Positions 1-8,301 of a stretch of 58,712 nt of DNA are shown here, piece after piece. This stretch comes from Schizochytrium sp. CCTCC M209059 (Eukaryota > Sar > Bigyra > Thraustochytrida > Thraustochytriidae): the NCBI GenBank assembly GCA_000818945.1, contig KN805389.1, positions 405,489 through 464,200 on the forward strand. The letters are read 5' to 3'. Each line of letters opens with the position of its first letter. Position 1 is the first letter of the stretch. Below the pieces are notes generated by a model that was given only the letters and a program-made list of their open reading frames with translations, was not told the DNA's origin and did no database searches. The position numbers and the translations under genes were made by a program.

Positions 1-123
1 GAGGGGGAGGGAGGGAGGGCCTCGTGGCGTCAGGAGCGAAGTCCCAAGAGCAGGTGGTCGGCAGGAGCGCGAGGCAGCGAGCGGGCAGGGAGGCTCGCCG
101 AGGCGAGTGGACGGAGGACGCGG

Positions 124-1485
124 TCAACGACGACCGCTGCTGCGCCCCTGGCGCTCGCGAAGACGCCGGGCGACCTCGGCGTCCGAGTCGGAGTCGGACG
201 CGGAGGAGGCCGAGGCCGAGCGGGACCGACGGCGGTGCCGCGAGGAGGACGACTTCTTGAGCTTGTGACTACTGCTCTTGTGCTTCTTGTGCTTCTTGTG
301 CCTCTTCTTGTGTTTCTTGGAATCCTTCTTCGAGGACTTGCGCCGGTCTCGGCCATGGCTTTCGTCACGATCATCGGCAGCGCCGTCACTGTCGTCGTCG
401 TCGTCGTCGTTGCCACTTGAATAGTGGTATCGGGAACGAGAACGACGGTCGTTGCCGTCACCGTAATCATACTCGTCGCTGCGTCCGCGCTTGCGACTGC
501 CGCGACTGTAACTGGGACTCCGCCGACGCCGACCATGCGACTCGTCGTCCCGCCCACGACCCCAATCCTGTGAGCGATCCGCGCTTCTCTCTCGTGCGAG
601 CGTCGCCGATGCTGCAGCATCTCTGTCTCCCCGAGGGAACCTACGTTCATACTCGCGACGGTCAACGCCGCCGCGTCTCTCAAAGCTGGAATAACTGCGC
701 GGGTGAGCATCATAGGCAGGCGCGGGTCTGCTGTTACCCCGATATCCTCCACCTCCACCTCCACCTCCGCCAAACCCAAAGCTACGGCCCGCGTAACCAT
801 CGAGCGGACGCGCCAAGCTCTTATTGAGCTCCTCAAGTTTGGCGCGGACGAGCTTCCAACCATTGTATTGCTTACCCGTAAAGTGGCTCAAGAGCCGCTC
901 GTCGTTGTCGCCGCGCGAAATCAGGTTTCCACTTACAGGACACACGATATGCAGACGTTGCGAGTCTGGCACAGAGAACAAGACGTTGCGTTGCGCGCGG
1001 AGAGTCTCGACGCGCTTGTACAGGTTGAACGCCATCACGACCTCCCCTTGTTTCGCCAAGGCCTGGAGGCGCTCGAGCGTCTCGTCCATTTCGTCCTCGA
1101 GCTCCAAAATTCTGAGCGCGGTATTTGCCAATGCCTCGGGGTCTTCAGGGTTGCTGCGCGCGAGGTTGTCCCTGATTCGATAATCGACTTGACGCACCAG
1201 CTTCTCCAAAAATCGTCTCGTCTCTTCTTCGTACCCGTACCTGCGCTTCTCTTGTTCGCTGAGCTCTTCCCAGGCCGCCTTGCACGCATCGTCCGGGATC
1301 TTCGGATTTGGCCCAAGGTCTGACTTGGTTCTGCGGAACAACTCGTACGGCGAGCACCCGACAAGATACATTTTGTCCACGTCACGATCGGAAAAGTGCC
1401 GTTTTCGCGTTTGCGTGCGCTGCTCCGGGGCGAGATTGCGCTCCGCTCCCATGAGCTCGTCCAGTAGCGCTCGTTGCGCCTCCAT
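124..1485 (-). CDS. LUC7-like U1 snRNP splicing factor with eroded zinc fingers
   Basis: About 453 aa. The N-terminus (residues 1-13, MEAQRALLDELMG) is the classic LUC7 opening, so I start at the ATG at 1485; the open frame runs back to a TTG at 1767 and has an upstream ATG at 1713. LUC7 proteins sit in U1 snRNP and stabilise 5' splice-site pairing through two zinc fingers. Both regions align well with human LUC7L as I recall it: residues 35-66 (DLGPN around 57-60) and 180-210 (DNDERLLSHFTGK at 193-205). Most ligands are replaced: D37, N60 and P64 in finger 1; S185 and Y207 in finger 2. Only C44, C182 and H201 remain. A coiled coil covers about 110-170, then a Gly-run, an RS/RD region and a Lys/His/Ser-rich tail, as in other LUC7 proteins. 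Family call is firm; a normal zinc-dependent role is doubtful. Confidence 0.85.
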   Translation of the reverse strand: MEAQRALLDELMGAERNLAPEQRTQTRKRHFSDRDVDKMYLVGCSPYELFRRTKSDLGPNPKIPDDACKAAWEELSEQEKRRYGYEEETRRFLEKLVRQVDYRIRDNLARSNPEDPEALANTALRILELEDEMDETLERLQALAKQGEVVMAFNLYKRVETLRAQRNVLFSVPDSQRLHIVCPVSGNLISRGDNDERLLSHFTGKQYNGWKLVRAKLEELNKSLARPLDGYAGRSFGFGGGGGGGGGYRGNSRPAPAYDAHPRSYSSFERRGGVDRREYERRFPRGDRDAAASATLARERSADRSQDWGRGRDDESHGRRRRSPSYSRGSRKRGRSDEYDYGDGNDRRSRSRYHYSSGNDDDDDDSDGAADDRDESHGRDRRKSSKKDSKKHKKRHKKHKKHKSSSHKLKKSSSSRHRRRSRSASASSASDSDSDAEVARRLRERQGRSSGRR

Positions 1486-2044
1486 GATGAGGTGCACGAC
1501 GCACGATCCCGCAAAGCCTCTTGCGCTCGCCGACTCTCCTTCCAGAGTGAAACGTACGCGGGTCCGGGATTGGCGCGGACGCCTGTGCCGCGCTTCCTTT
1601 CCTCCCCCTGCCGCCGCTGTCGCCGCCGCGGTCGTCGCTGTCGCCGCCGCTGGTTTTCTGCTTTTGCTTTTCGAGTTACTAGGCCTACTATACCTTTTTA
1701 CGCGCGCGCCCATTCGTATTTCACTCGTCTTTTTACCAAGCAAGCTTTGATTTGATGATGACGACAACGACAGTCATAAGCCATCGTAAGAGAGTTCGAA
1801 AACGAACAGGATAGCGAAGAAGACCAGGAGGAAAAAGCAGCGCTCGTGGCTCAGACCGACGCCTTGCGAATCCAAGTAAAGGCTCCGCACGGCGGCTCTG
1901 CCACCACTTCGTTCTCACAGTATAGAAGAATTACATACCCCATTTTCTTTTCTCTTTTCTCTTTAACCTTTTACTACGAGCGAGCATTTACTTCTCGCTT
2001 GAAACAAAGCAATCAATCGTACATTGGGCTTACTGCTGCTGCTT
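1486..2044. other. Intergenic region upstream of the LUC7-like gene
   Basis: No convincing gene. It lies between the LUC7-like start and the stop of the JmjC-glycosyltransferase gene, both on the minus strand, so it holds the 5' leader of one and the 3' end of the other. A TACTAGGCCTACTA word at 1677-1690 recurs elsewhere in the window. CCG/CGG trinucleotide runs occur at 1600-1660. Confidence 0.6.
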
Positions 2045-4027
2045 TTACTTCTGCCAGGAACGAGCCCAGTGATGCACGGCAAGAGCACCTTGCGCAGCAT
2101 AGTCCTTTGAAGATAGCACCTGCTCAGGAGAGGCGTCGTTGGCTAAAGGATAGAGTGTCCTTGGGGGAAGAATGAGAATGCTCGAATTCTCGCGTACTTG
2201 CGGCAAAACCACACGAGTAAACATTCCCGGGCCCGTGCGGGAAATCGTTTGAGAAGATGAGCTCACCGTTTTTGCACTCTCTAGAACCTCTTGATCCCGC
2301 GGCGTGAGGAAACTATCCAAAAGACCGCCCACTGCGCTCAGAGGTGAGCTCGCCTCGGCAGATCCTACTCGTTTAACGAGAGCTTCAAGAACCGGATGGC
2401 CTGGCGTAGACGCGATAAAAGCATTATTAATCTCCAATGCGCCCACGTTAGACAGCCCACAAACAAATTGCACATCCAAGGCCGCCATCTCATTTAGAAA
2501 CTCAGTGATGGAACGGACGCACTCAAAGTCGACATCGACGTAGACGCCTCCATAACGCCGCAGAATCTCATAGCGCGCAATGTCTGACTTTTCGCCCACA
2601 TTTGCTGCTGTTTCGAATGCGCGCCGATTTTCCAGGTCGAGTTGTGAAATGTCGGCATCGCGCCAAAGTCGGAGCTCCCAACCCTCATCTTCAAGAAATC
2701 GCTGCCAAGACTTGACCCAGTCACCGTGGTTGGGGATGTTCTTTGAACCTAACCAAATGTGGTGAACGATGCGAGGAATGCACTTTGGCCCGTTCCCGTG
2801 TTGGACGCGCGGACGGCTCCAAAGCTCGTCATACCGTTGCTGGATCGCGTGTATCCAGGCTTCGTCGTCCGCACCCCATAAGTCGGGTCGAGTCTGCGGA
2901 GCTCTGCATCCCTCGAGACCCTCTGCAAAGCTCGCAGGCAACGGGACGCGGCGCGCCAGTCCGGTCTCGTCTGGAAAGCGCTCCTGCATCGCCTTGAACC
3001 ACGCCGTCTTAAAAGGACTTGACTTCTGCAGCCGCATGGCTTGCGCGACCTTTTCAAGACTTACGCTGCTCGCAAAGTTCTGCGTTACAGCCACTGTCAT
3101 GTCCAAGTTTATTACGATATGCCACCATCCACGAGGAACAAAGACTGTATCTCCAGGTCCCTGTGTAAATTCTAGCAGCCCTAGCGCTGCGCGATCAAGC
3201 GTGGGAAGCACCTCGGCAAACCACCGCTCCACGTTCACATCCCGACGGAAACGACGCACTTCTTCCTCCGGGACGTCTGGCGGAATGAGCACCCAACGCT
3301 TGTGGCCTTCAAGAAGTGTGTTCCATGCCGAGGTCCCCACAGGATCATAGTGGATTCGCGTTCCCGAGCGCGCAGGTCCGATGAGTAGCCATCGAAAGCG
3401 TGGCCGGCCTTCGAGGCCGTCAGCCTTGTTTTCAGGGCCCTGATTTGTGCCCGCAAGCTCAAAAAGATCACGTCCAGCAAAAACACGCGGAACCTCATAC
3501 CCAGCCAGAATTGCATCGCGCGCTGCCGCAGACGTGGCATCCGCGGCGTCTGCACGTACACTGAGATCTTCAAAGAGATAAAGCGGGCACTCATCGATCT
3601 CTGCCCGTCCCTCCGCGTACGATAGGTACTCGCGAAGCGTGAACTTCTGGCCGGTGTACAGCGCAAACGATGCGTCCCCGTACGTGTCGCCGAGTGAGGC
3701 GGCCGTCCAACTTTGTGCTGCCCACGCATCGGCGCAGCCAAGGAGCGCCAGCGGTCGTCCCGGCGCGAGAAAGTCGCGCTCGAACTCCTCTGGTGCAAGT
3801 TCGCTTGCGTCTCGCAGCTCGAGGTCGCCGAAGTGAACACGATCCGCCGCTTTCTCCTTCGTTCCTTCTTCGAGAAACGTCTCGAGCTGCTTGCGGAGTG
3901 CCTCGGCCGAGGCCCGCGTCTCGCCGTCCTCGGCAGCGCCCTGGTCGCCGTCGCCCTCGCCGTCGCTCTCGTCGTCGTCTGCGAGCGCCGCCGCCATAGC
4001 GAACAGGTCCAGCGCGGACTCGGCCAT
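2045..4027 (-). CDS. JmjC (cupin) oxygenase fused to DXD sugar-transferase
   Basis: 660 aa from the ATG at 4027; the open frame extends further upstream in GC-rich sequence that looks like 5' leader. After an acidic N-terminus, residues about 65-325 form a JMJD6-like JmjC domain: H226 and D228 in the HYD motif, K243 as probable 2-oxoglutarate contact, and H303 in GWWHIVINLD. These fit the Fe(II) HxD...H triad. Residues about 415-545 match the Gly_transf_sug (GT32/Och1-type) DXD family: IPRIVHHIWLG at 417-427, SDIARYEILRRYGG at 481-494, and the metal/nucleotide-sugar motif D498-V-D500. No signal peptide or membrane segment is visible, suggesting cytosol or nucleus. The two activities in one chain suggest hydroxylation then glycosylation of a target, which is inference. 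It is divergent from the PAN-TTL gene. Confidence 0.88.
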   Translation of the reverse strand: MAESALDLFAMAAALADDDESDGEGDGDQGAAEDGETRASAEALRKQLETFLEEGTKEKAADRVHFGDLELRDASELAPEEFERDFLAPGRPLALLGCADAWAAQSWTAASLGDTYGDASFALYTGQKFTLREYLSYAEGRAEIDECPLYLFEDLSVRADAADATSAAARDAILAGYEVPRVFAGRDLFELAGTNQGPENKADGLEGRPRFRWLLIGPARSGTRIHYDPVGTSAWNTLLEGHKRWVLIPPDVPEEEVRRFRRDVNVERWFAEVLPTLDRAALGLLEFTQGPGDTVFVPRGWWHIVINLDMTVAVTQNFASSVSLEKVAQAMRLQKSSPFKTAWFKAMQERFPDETGLARRVPLPASFAEGLEGCRAPQTRPDLWGADDEAWIHAIQQRYDELWSRPRVQHGNGPKCIPRIVHHIWLGSKNIPNHGDWVKSWQRFLEDEGWELRLWRDADISQLDLENRRAFETAANVGEKSDIARYEILRRYGGVYVDVDFECVRSITEFLNEMAALDVQFVCGLSNVGALEINNAFIASTPGHPVLEALVKRVGSAEASSPLSAVGGLLDSFLTPRDQEVLESAKTVSSSSQTISRTGPGMFTRVVLPQVRENSSILILPPRTLYPLANDASPEQVLSSKDYAAQGALAVHHWARSWQK

Positions 4028-4305
4028 CGTGCTTGTCAAAGCTTGTCTGCGCGTCTCCCTCTCGGGTTCTCTTCGCCGTGTCCTTGCTTGCTCCCTCGCT
4101 CGATCGCTTAATCGCTTGATCGATCGATCGCTTGATCGATCGTGGGCTGTCTCGCGCTCGCTGCCACTGCTGCAATGTGTGAATGGAATGGCGCGGCACA
4201 CATAAAGCAGCGCCGCCGGAGAAAGCTGAGCGACGTCGGCCAGGGTCCAGCTTGAATTGGACGCGGGTTCGTCTCGCAAGCAAATCAAGATCGATCCATG
4301 GGTCC
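4028..4305. promoter_or_regulatory. Bidirectional promoter between JmjC-GT and PAN-TTL genes
   Basis: These 278 bp separate two start codons transcribed outward, so they must carry both promoters unless the plus-strand gene starts at the alternative ATG at 4183. A GATC-rich stretch of repeated CGATCG/CTTGATCG words lies at 4098-4142. No clear TATA box was identified. Confidence 0.6.
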
Positions 4306-6708
4306 ATGGCGCGCGCAGAGGGCTCCTGCGGCGCGGGCTCTGGCGCCGGCGGCAGCGGCTGCGGCGGCAGCGTGGGCCTGAGCGCGGCCACGCTGCTGCG
4401 CCGCGTCCCGTCCCCGCGCGCTTCCTTCCACGGCGGCGGCCCCGGCCCCAGCGCCGGCCCCGCGGACCCGGCGGACTCCGACCCGCTGCGCGCGACCCAC
4501 GCCTACGCGTACGCGCGCTCCCAGTCCGCGCGCGACGTGCGCGCAGCATCGGATAGCAACCTCGGCGCTCGCGGCGTAGTTCTGGGCCTCAGTGCGAGCT
4601 TTCGATGGAGTCCAGCGTCCACCCTGACCGGCGTGGCAGACGCCAGAGGCAACGGCAGGTATCAGAGTCCGCGCAGACCGAAACGCACACGCTCAAATGA
4701 TCTTGGCACCAACGCAGCTTCCCAGGCGCTCGCGCAAGCTGCCGCCCAAGCCGCTGCGTGGGATGACGAGAGTCGCGAAAATTTGATGGAGACAGTTGTC
4801 TTTCATGTGATCGCTCTGCGTGCCATCGTGCTCGGGTTCGCTGCCGCGATTCTCCTTCTCGGAATCTCGGCTCTCGTCGACGCCTCAGGAGCTCGCGTGT
4901 GGCTTGGCATGGCCGACCAGGGTAGCTGCGAGCTTCCAGAGGAGAGTTTTGCTGCTCCAACTTTCGACGCTAGCATCAGTGCGTGGGACACGCGTCTTTC
5001 GTGCCGGGATGCTCAGGCGTGGGACCACATTCACCTGGTGGGTCGCGAGTTACATGTGACGTCTGCCGACTCACTTGGCGCATGCTGTAGCGCCTGTAGC
5101 GCGCGACGGAGATGCGTCGGCCTTAGTTTCAACTTTGTCTCGGATCGTTGTGTGCTCTTCAAGGATCACATTTCTGACGCAGTCCAGGCAAGCTGGACAC
5201 GCTCTCTCGTCATCCACACGCAGGCTGGTGTCAACGCGAGCAGCTTGAGTAAACATTGCCGTCCTGCGCGGGAGACGGAACGCTGGGATCCGGCATGGAC
5301 GTATGAGCGAGCGCTTGCGCCGCCAAGTTTTAGCGTGGAAAGCACGTATCGGGATCCGTCCTCACGCAATCGACGGACGCGGACAGACTACCGCGATCAC
5401 GTTACTGGCGCCTTGCGAGACGTAGGTCTTGTGCCAATCTTATCGCACGAACCTAGCCTGCGAGCCGACGTAGTGTGGGCTCTTCATTGGGAGACAGAGC
5501 AGGCGTTTGCAGAGGCAGCCCTTGGCCCTTGGCAGCTGCTCAATATGGTCCCTGGCGCTCTCGATCGTACATTGGGAGAAAAGGACGCCCTGCACCGCAC
5601 GACACGCGCTGCACGAGCGCGAATGGGCGCAACTCGCATCGACGCTTTCATGCCACATTCTCTTGTATTACCCGACGAAGCGGCTGCACTCAGCGCGGAA
5701 CCAGATCGAGTCTGGATCTGGAAACCGCTTCGCTCATGGTCCGGGGATGGCATTGCGGTGCTGACGGGGTCGCAGGCGCAAGCTCACGCCACGCGCGAGC
5801 GACTTGGCACGCAAAAGGTGATTTTGCAAAGCTATATTCTTCGCCCACTCACGCTCATGGGCCACAAATTTGATGCGCGATGGTGGGCCATCGTCACCAG
5901 CGTGGCTCCTTTAAGAATTTATTCTATTCCGGACGCGTATTTGCGTCCGGCAGCTCTGCCGTATCGTACTGATCGCGCAGGCCTTGTAGACAAATGCATT
6001 CATGTTACAAATGGTAAGGTCTTCAAGCATTGCAAGGGATCGCGCAAGCTGGGGCTTGCATCGCATCACGTTCGAGACCGCTTTTTCCTCGACACGTTGC
6101 GTGATGAAGCAGGCGGTCTTTTGACGGAGGATATGCGGGACAAGATTCGTCGCACGCTCGTATCCCGAACGCAGACGTCGCTCGTGAAAACGATCCTGCT
6201 GGCTCTACCCAGTTTATTGGGAGCAAGGAATTGGACGCGGGCGCGCACTTTTCAATTGCTTTCCTTTGATGTAATCTACGACGCTGCAACTGCTTCTCCG
6301 TGGATCGAAGAAGTCAACACCAATGGCTTTCTTGGCAGCGGCGTCCTCGAGGTCTCGCGCGCAATGTCGTCTGACATTCTTCGTGACATGTTCGTCCTTG
6401 TTGGTGCGGCAGGCTACGATCGCTCAACGTATCAAGCAAGTTTGGAGCGCGCTATTCTCCGACGCGGTTCAGACGCGAGGGCATCTGTTCCAGCTGTGCA
6501 AGCAGCCGTGGATGAGCTTTTTGCGCCGCAACGTTCGTGGAAACTGATTTACCCGCGCATTCGCGACTCCTTGCATGCTGAGATCGATGCGTTCGCGCAA
6601 GACGCAGGTGACGACGCAGAGCACGGCAAGCTTCTCGCAGATCTTCTGCCCGGAATCCCGGGTCAGCCTGCGCTTTCGGCGAAACTCGACGCGGAGCTTC
6701 CCCTGTAA
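4306..6708 (+). CDS. Membrane-anchored PAN/apple and tubulin-tyrosine-ligase-like protein
   Basis: 800 aa from the ATG at 4306; an in-frame ATG at 4183 would add 41 residues. A long N-terminal region (1-165) is followed by one hydrophobic helix at 167-190 (residues FHVIALRAIVLGFAAAILLL), then a Cys-rich PAN/apple-like module (about 233-303; C233, C260, C261, C264, C270, C282). Residues about 385-705 show the TTL ATP-grasp signature: WIWKP at 470-474, SGDGI at 479-483, QSYILRP at 508-514, GHKFDARWW at 519-527, HVTN at 566-569, D655, and EEVN at 668-671 with N671 as expected metal ligand. TTL enzymes ligate amino acids to tubulin in the cytosol; here a type II topology would place the enzyme in the lumen. 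Sequons at N310 and N642 agree. Substrate unknown. Confidence 0.82.
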   Translation: MARAEGSCGAGSGAGGSGCGGSVGLSAATLLRRVPSPRASFHGGGPGPSAGPADPADSDPLRATHAYAYARSQSARDVRAASDSNLGARGVVLGLSASFRWSPASTLTGVADARGNGRYQSPRRPKRTRSNDLGTNAASQALAQAAAQAAAWDDESRENLMETVVFHVIALRAIVLGFAAAILLLGISALVDASGARVWLGMADQGSCELPEESFAAPTFDASISAWDTRLSCRDAQAWDHIHLVGRELHVTSADSLGACCSACSARRRCVGLSFNFVSDRCVLFKDHISDAVQASWTRSLVIHTQAGVNASSLSKHCRPARETERWDPAWTYERALAPPSFSVESTYRDPSSRNRRTRTDYRDHVTGALRDVGLVPILSHEPSLRADVVWALHWETEQAFAEAALGPWQLLNMVPGALDRTLGEKDALHRTTRAARARMGATRIDAFMPHSLVLPDEAAALSAEPDRVWIWKPLRSWSGDGIAVLTGSQAQAHATRERLGTQKVILQSYILRPLTLMGHKFDARWWAIVTSVAPLRIYSIPDAYLRPAALPYRTDRAGLVDKCIHVTNGKVFKHCKGSRKLGLASHHVRDRFFLDTLRDEAGGLLTEDMRDKIRRTLVSRTQTSLVKTILLALPSLLGARNWTRARTFQLLSFDVIYDAATASPWIEEVNTNGFLGSGVLEVSRAMSSDILRDMFVLVGAAGYDRSTYQASLERAILRRGSDARASVPAVQAAVDELFAPQRSWKLIYPRIRDSLHAEIDAFAQDAGDDAEHGKLLADLLPGIPGQPALSAKLDAELPL

Positions 6709-6942
6709 GTAAGACTATATAAAAGGAGAGCACGATCTTTCTTTCTTTTATTAATTTGATCTAAATCGTGACAAACGTGACATGATTTCTAAACTACCAT
6801 GGGTATATACCGGGCAGGGTGTATCTAACCAGTGAAGGTGATGTGATGAAATGCCCGCTGACTCGCCCGGGAATCCCAAGGGGTGTGGTGTGGTGCGAGG
6901 TGATGTGGTGCGGTGTTGTCAGACCTTAGAAGAAAAGGTGAT

Positions 6943-7494
6943 TTAGAGGATGTTGAGGATGCCAAGACTCGAGGACACCGCAGTGTACACGACTCCAATG
7001 AGGCAGGTCCAGATGTGAGGAGCCATGCGCGACTTGGTGTAGCGCGACTCTGCCGAGACAGCGTAGCCATCGGCCCAGGCCAGGCGCGAGCACATGTAGA
7101 CAGCGCCGCACAGCGAGGTCACAATCGGGTGGCGAAGGCCGCCAATGAGCGAAAGAGCGAGAAAGCTAGGGTAGGTCTCGAGGGCGTGCTGGTGGCCGCG
7201 CTGCACCTGGTTAAAAGCCTTCGCGTCCTCCGAGTCGCCTTCGGCGTACATCTTCGGGTACTCGACGCCATACTTCTTGCGGGCCTTGCTTACGCGCGTA
7301 GCCAGCGAAAGGAGGGTAAAGGTGGATCCAACCACGTTGAAGAGCGCCACGAGGCCGTACAGCTTGGGAACCGCCAGGATGCTCGAGCCCTGCACGGGCT
7401 CCGGCAGGAGCTCCTGAAAGTTCGTCAGGGCGTACGTCTCGCCAATCATGAGCGCCGCAATGGGCAGGCCCCGCTTCACCAGGATCTCGATCAT
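6943..7494 (-). CDS. MGST3: Microsomal glutathione S-transferase 3 (MAPEG family)
   Basis: 183 aa, close to the usual MGST3 length. MAPEG proteins are four-helix ER or outer-mitochondrial membrane enzymes that conjugate glutathione or reduce lipid hydroperoxides. The family signature is clear: KKYGVEYPKMYAE at about residues 73-85, then FNQVQRGHQHALETYPSFL at about 94-112. Hydrophobic segments lie around 45-65, 108-130 and 150-180. The protein ends in LNIL rather than a Cys-containing tail. It is convergent with the PAN-TTL gene (234 bp gap) and divergent from the RhoGEF gene. Confidence 0.9.
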   Translation of the reverse strand: MIEILVKRGLPIAALMIGETYALTNFQELLPEPVQGSSILAVPKLYGLVALFNVVGSTFTLLSLATRVSKARKKYGVEYPKMYAEGDSEDAKAFNQVQRGHQHALETYPSFLALSLIGGLRHPIVTSLCGAVYMCSRLAWADGYAVSAESRYTKSRMAPHIWTCLIGVVYTAVSSSLGILNIL

Positions 7495-8301
7495 CTTTCC
7501 GCGCTAGCGCTCGTACCTGAAGCTCTGCTATGCGTCTACGTGCACCGTTTCGTTGCCGCTGCCGCTGCTTCTTTTGCGTCTAGGTTTGTTTTGGTTTTGG
7601 ATTCGCTCCGTTCGTGCGTTTGGATTTGCCCACTTGCGAAATCCTATCCTCGCGAAGCTCTCATAGAACACTACCCTCCCTGCCCCTTTCCGGATCTTTC
7701 TTCCTCTTTTCTAATATCCTAGCCGGCCCACTTTGTGGGTGTACTCTGCAAGTCTAAATTTCACCGAACATCCGGCCGAACAAAGAAGAATCCGCGTCCG
7801 GAAAAAAGGGTTGCGCAAGTCTAACCGTTGAAAACTGCGTCCCACGGGCACTTGGCCCTGCACCGGCAAGTCGCTTGAAGGAGGGCGCCGTGCTCGCGTC
7901 CCAATAAATAGAAGCTGGTTTGCTATAGACGGGCCCGCTGACACGCTAAACCTTGCACGCTGCACTCTGCGAGCTAGCCCACGACCGAGCGAGACCCCGA
8001 AGAAACGCGTTCATAAACTGGCTTGAGGATCCTGGCTGGCACAGGTCCAAGACCCGGGCGTCCAGTCCAGCCGGCGTGGTCAAGAAAAGGGCGAGAGAGG
8101 GCTTGAAGACCAAGCAGGCGCGGGCATTGAAAAGGTTGAGCGGTCGATCAGGAATAGAAACGGTGGGATCTTGCCTTTTGCTTTTTCTCGTCACGGGCAC
8201 GGTGCTCTGGCAGCGATAGGTCCACATAAACGACGCTGATACGCTCACAACGGCAACAAAGCGTCAAAGGAAAAGTGGGACGCAGAAGCTAGGCCGCGCC
8301 A
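7495..8301. promoter_or_regulatory. Divergent intergenic region, MGST3 / RhoGEF
   Basis: 807 bp between two outward-facing start codons, expected to hold both promoters. Short open frames here have no recognisable protein content. No strong repeat or core element was seen. Confidence 0.5.

Noticed and set aside
1486..1767. N-terminal extension of the LUC7-like protein
   Set aside because: It begins at a TTG; family proteins begin at the equivalent of the ATG at 1485, and the extension is low complexity.
6913..7722. Plus-strand 269-codon frame over MGST3
   Set aside because: Shadow of the MGST3 gene; the minus-strand frame matches a known family end to end.
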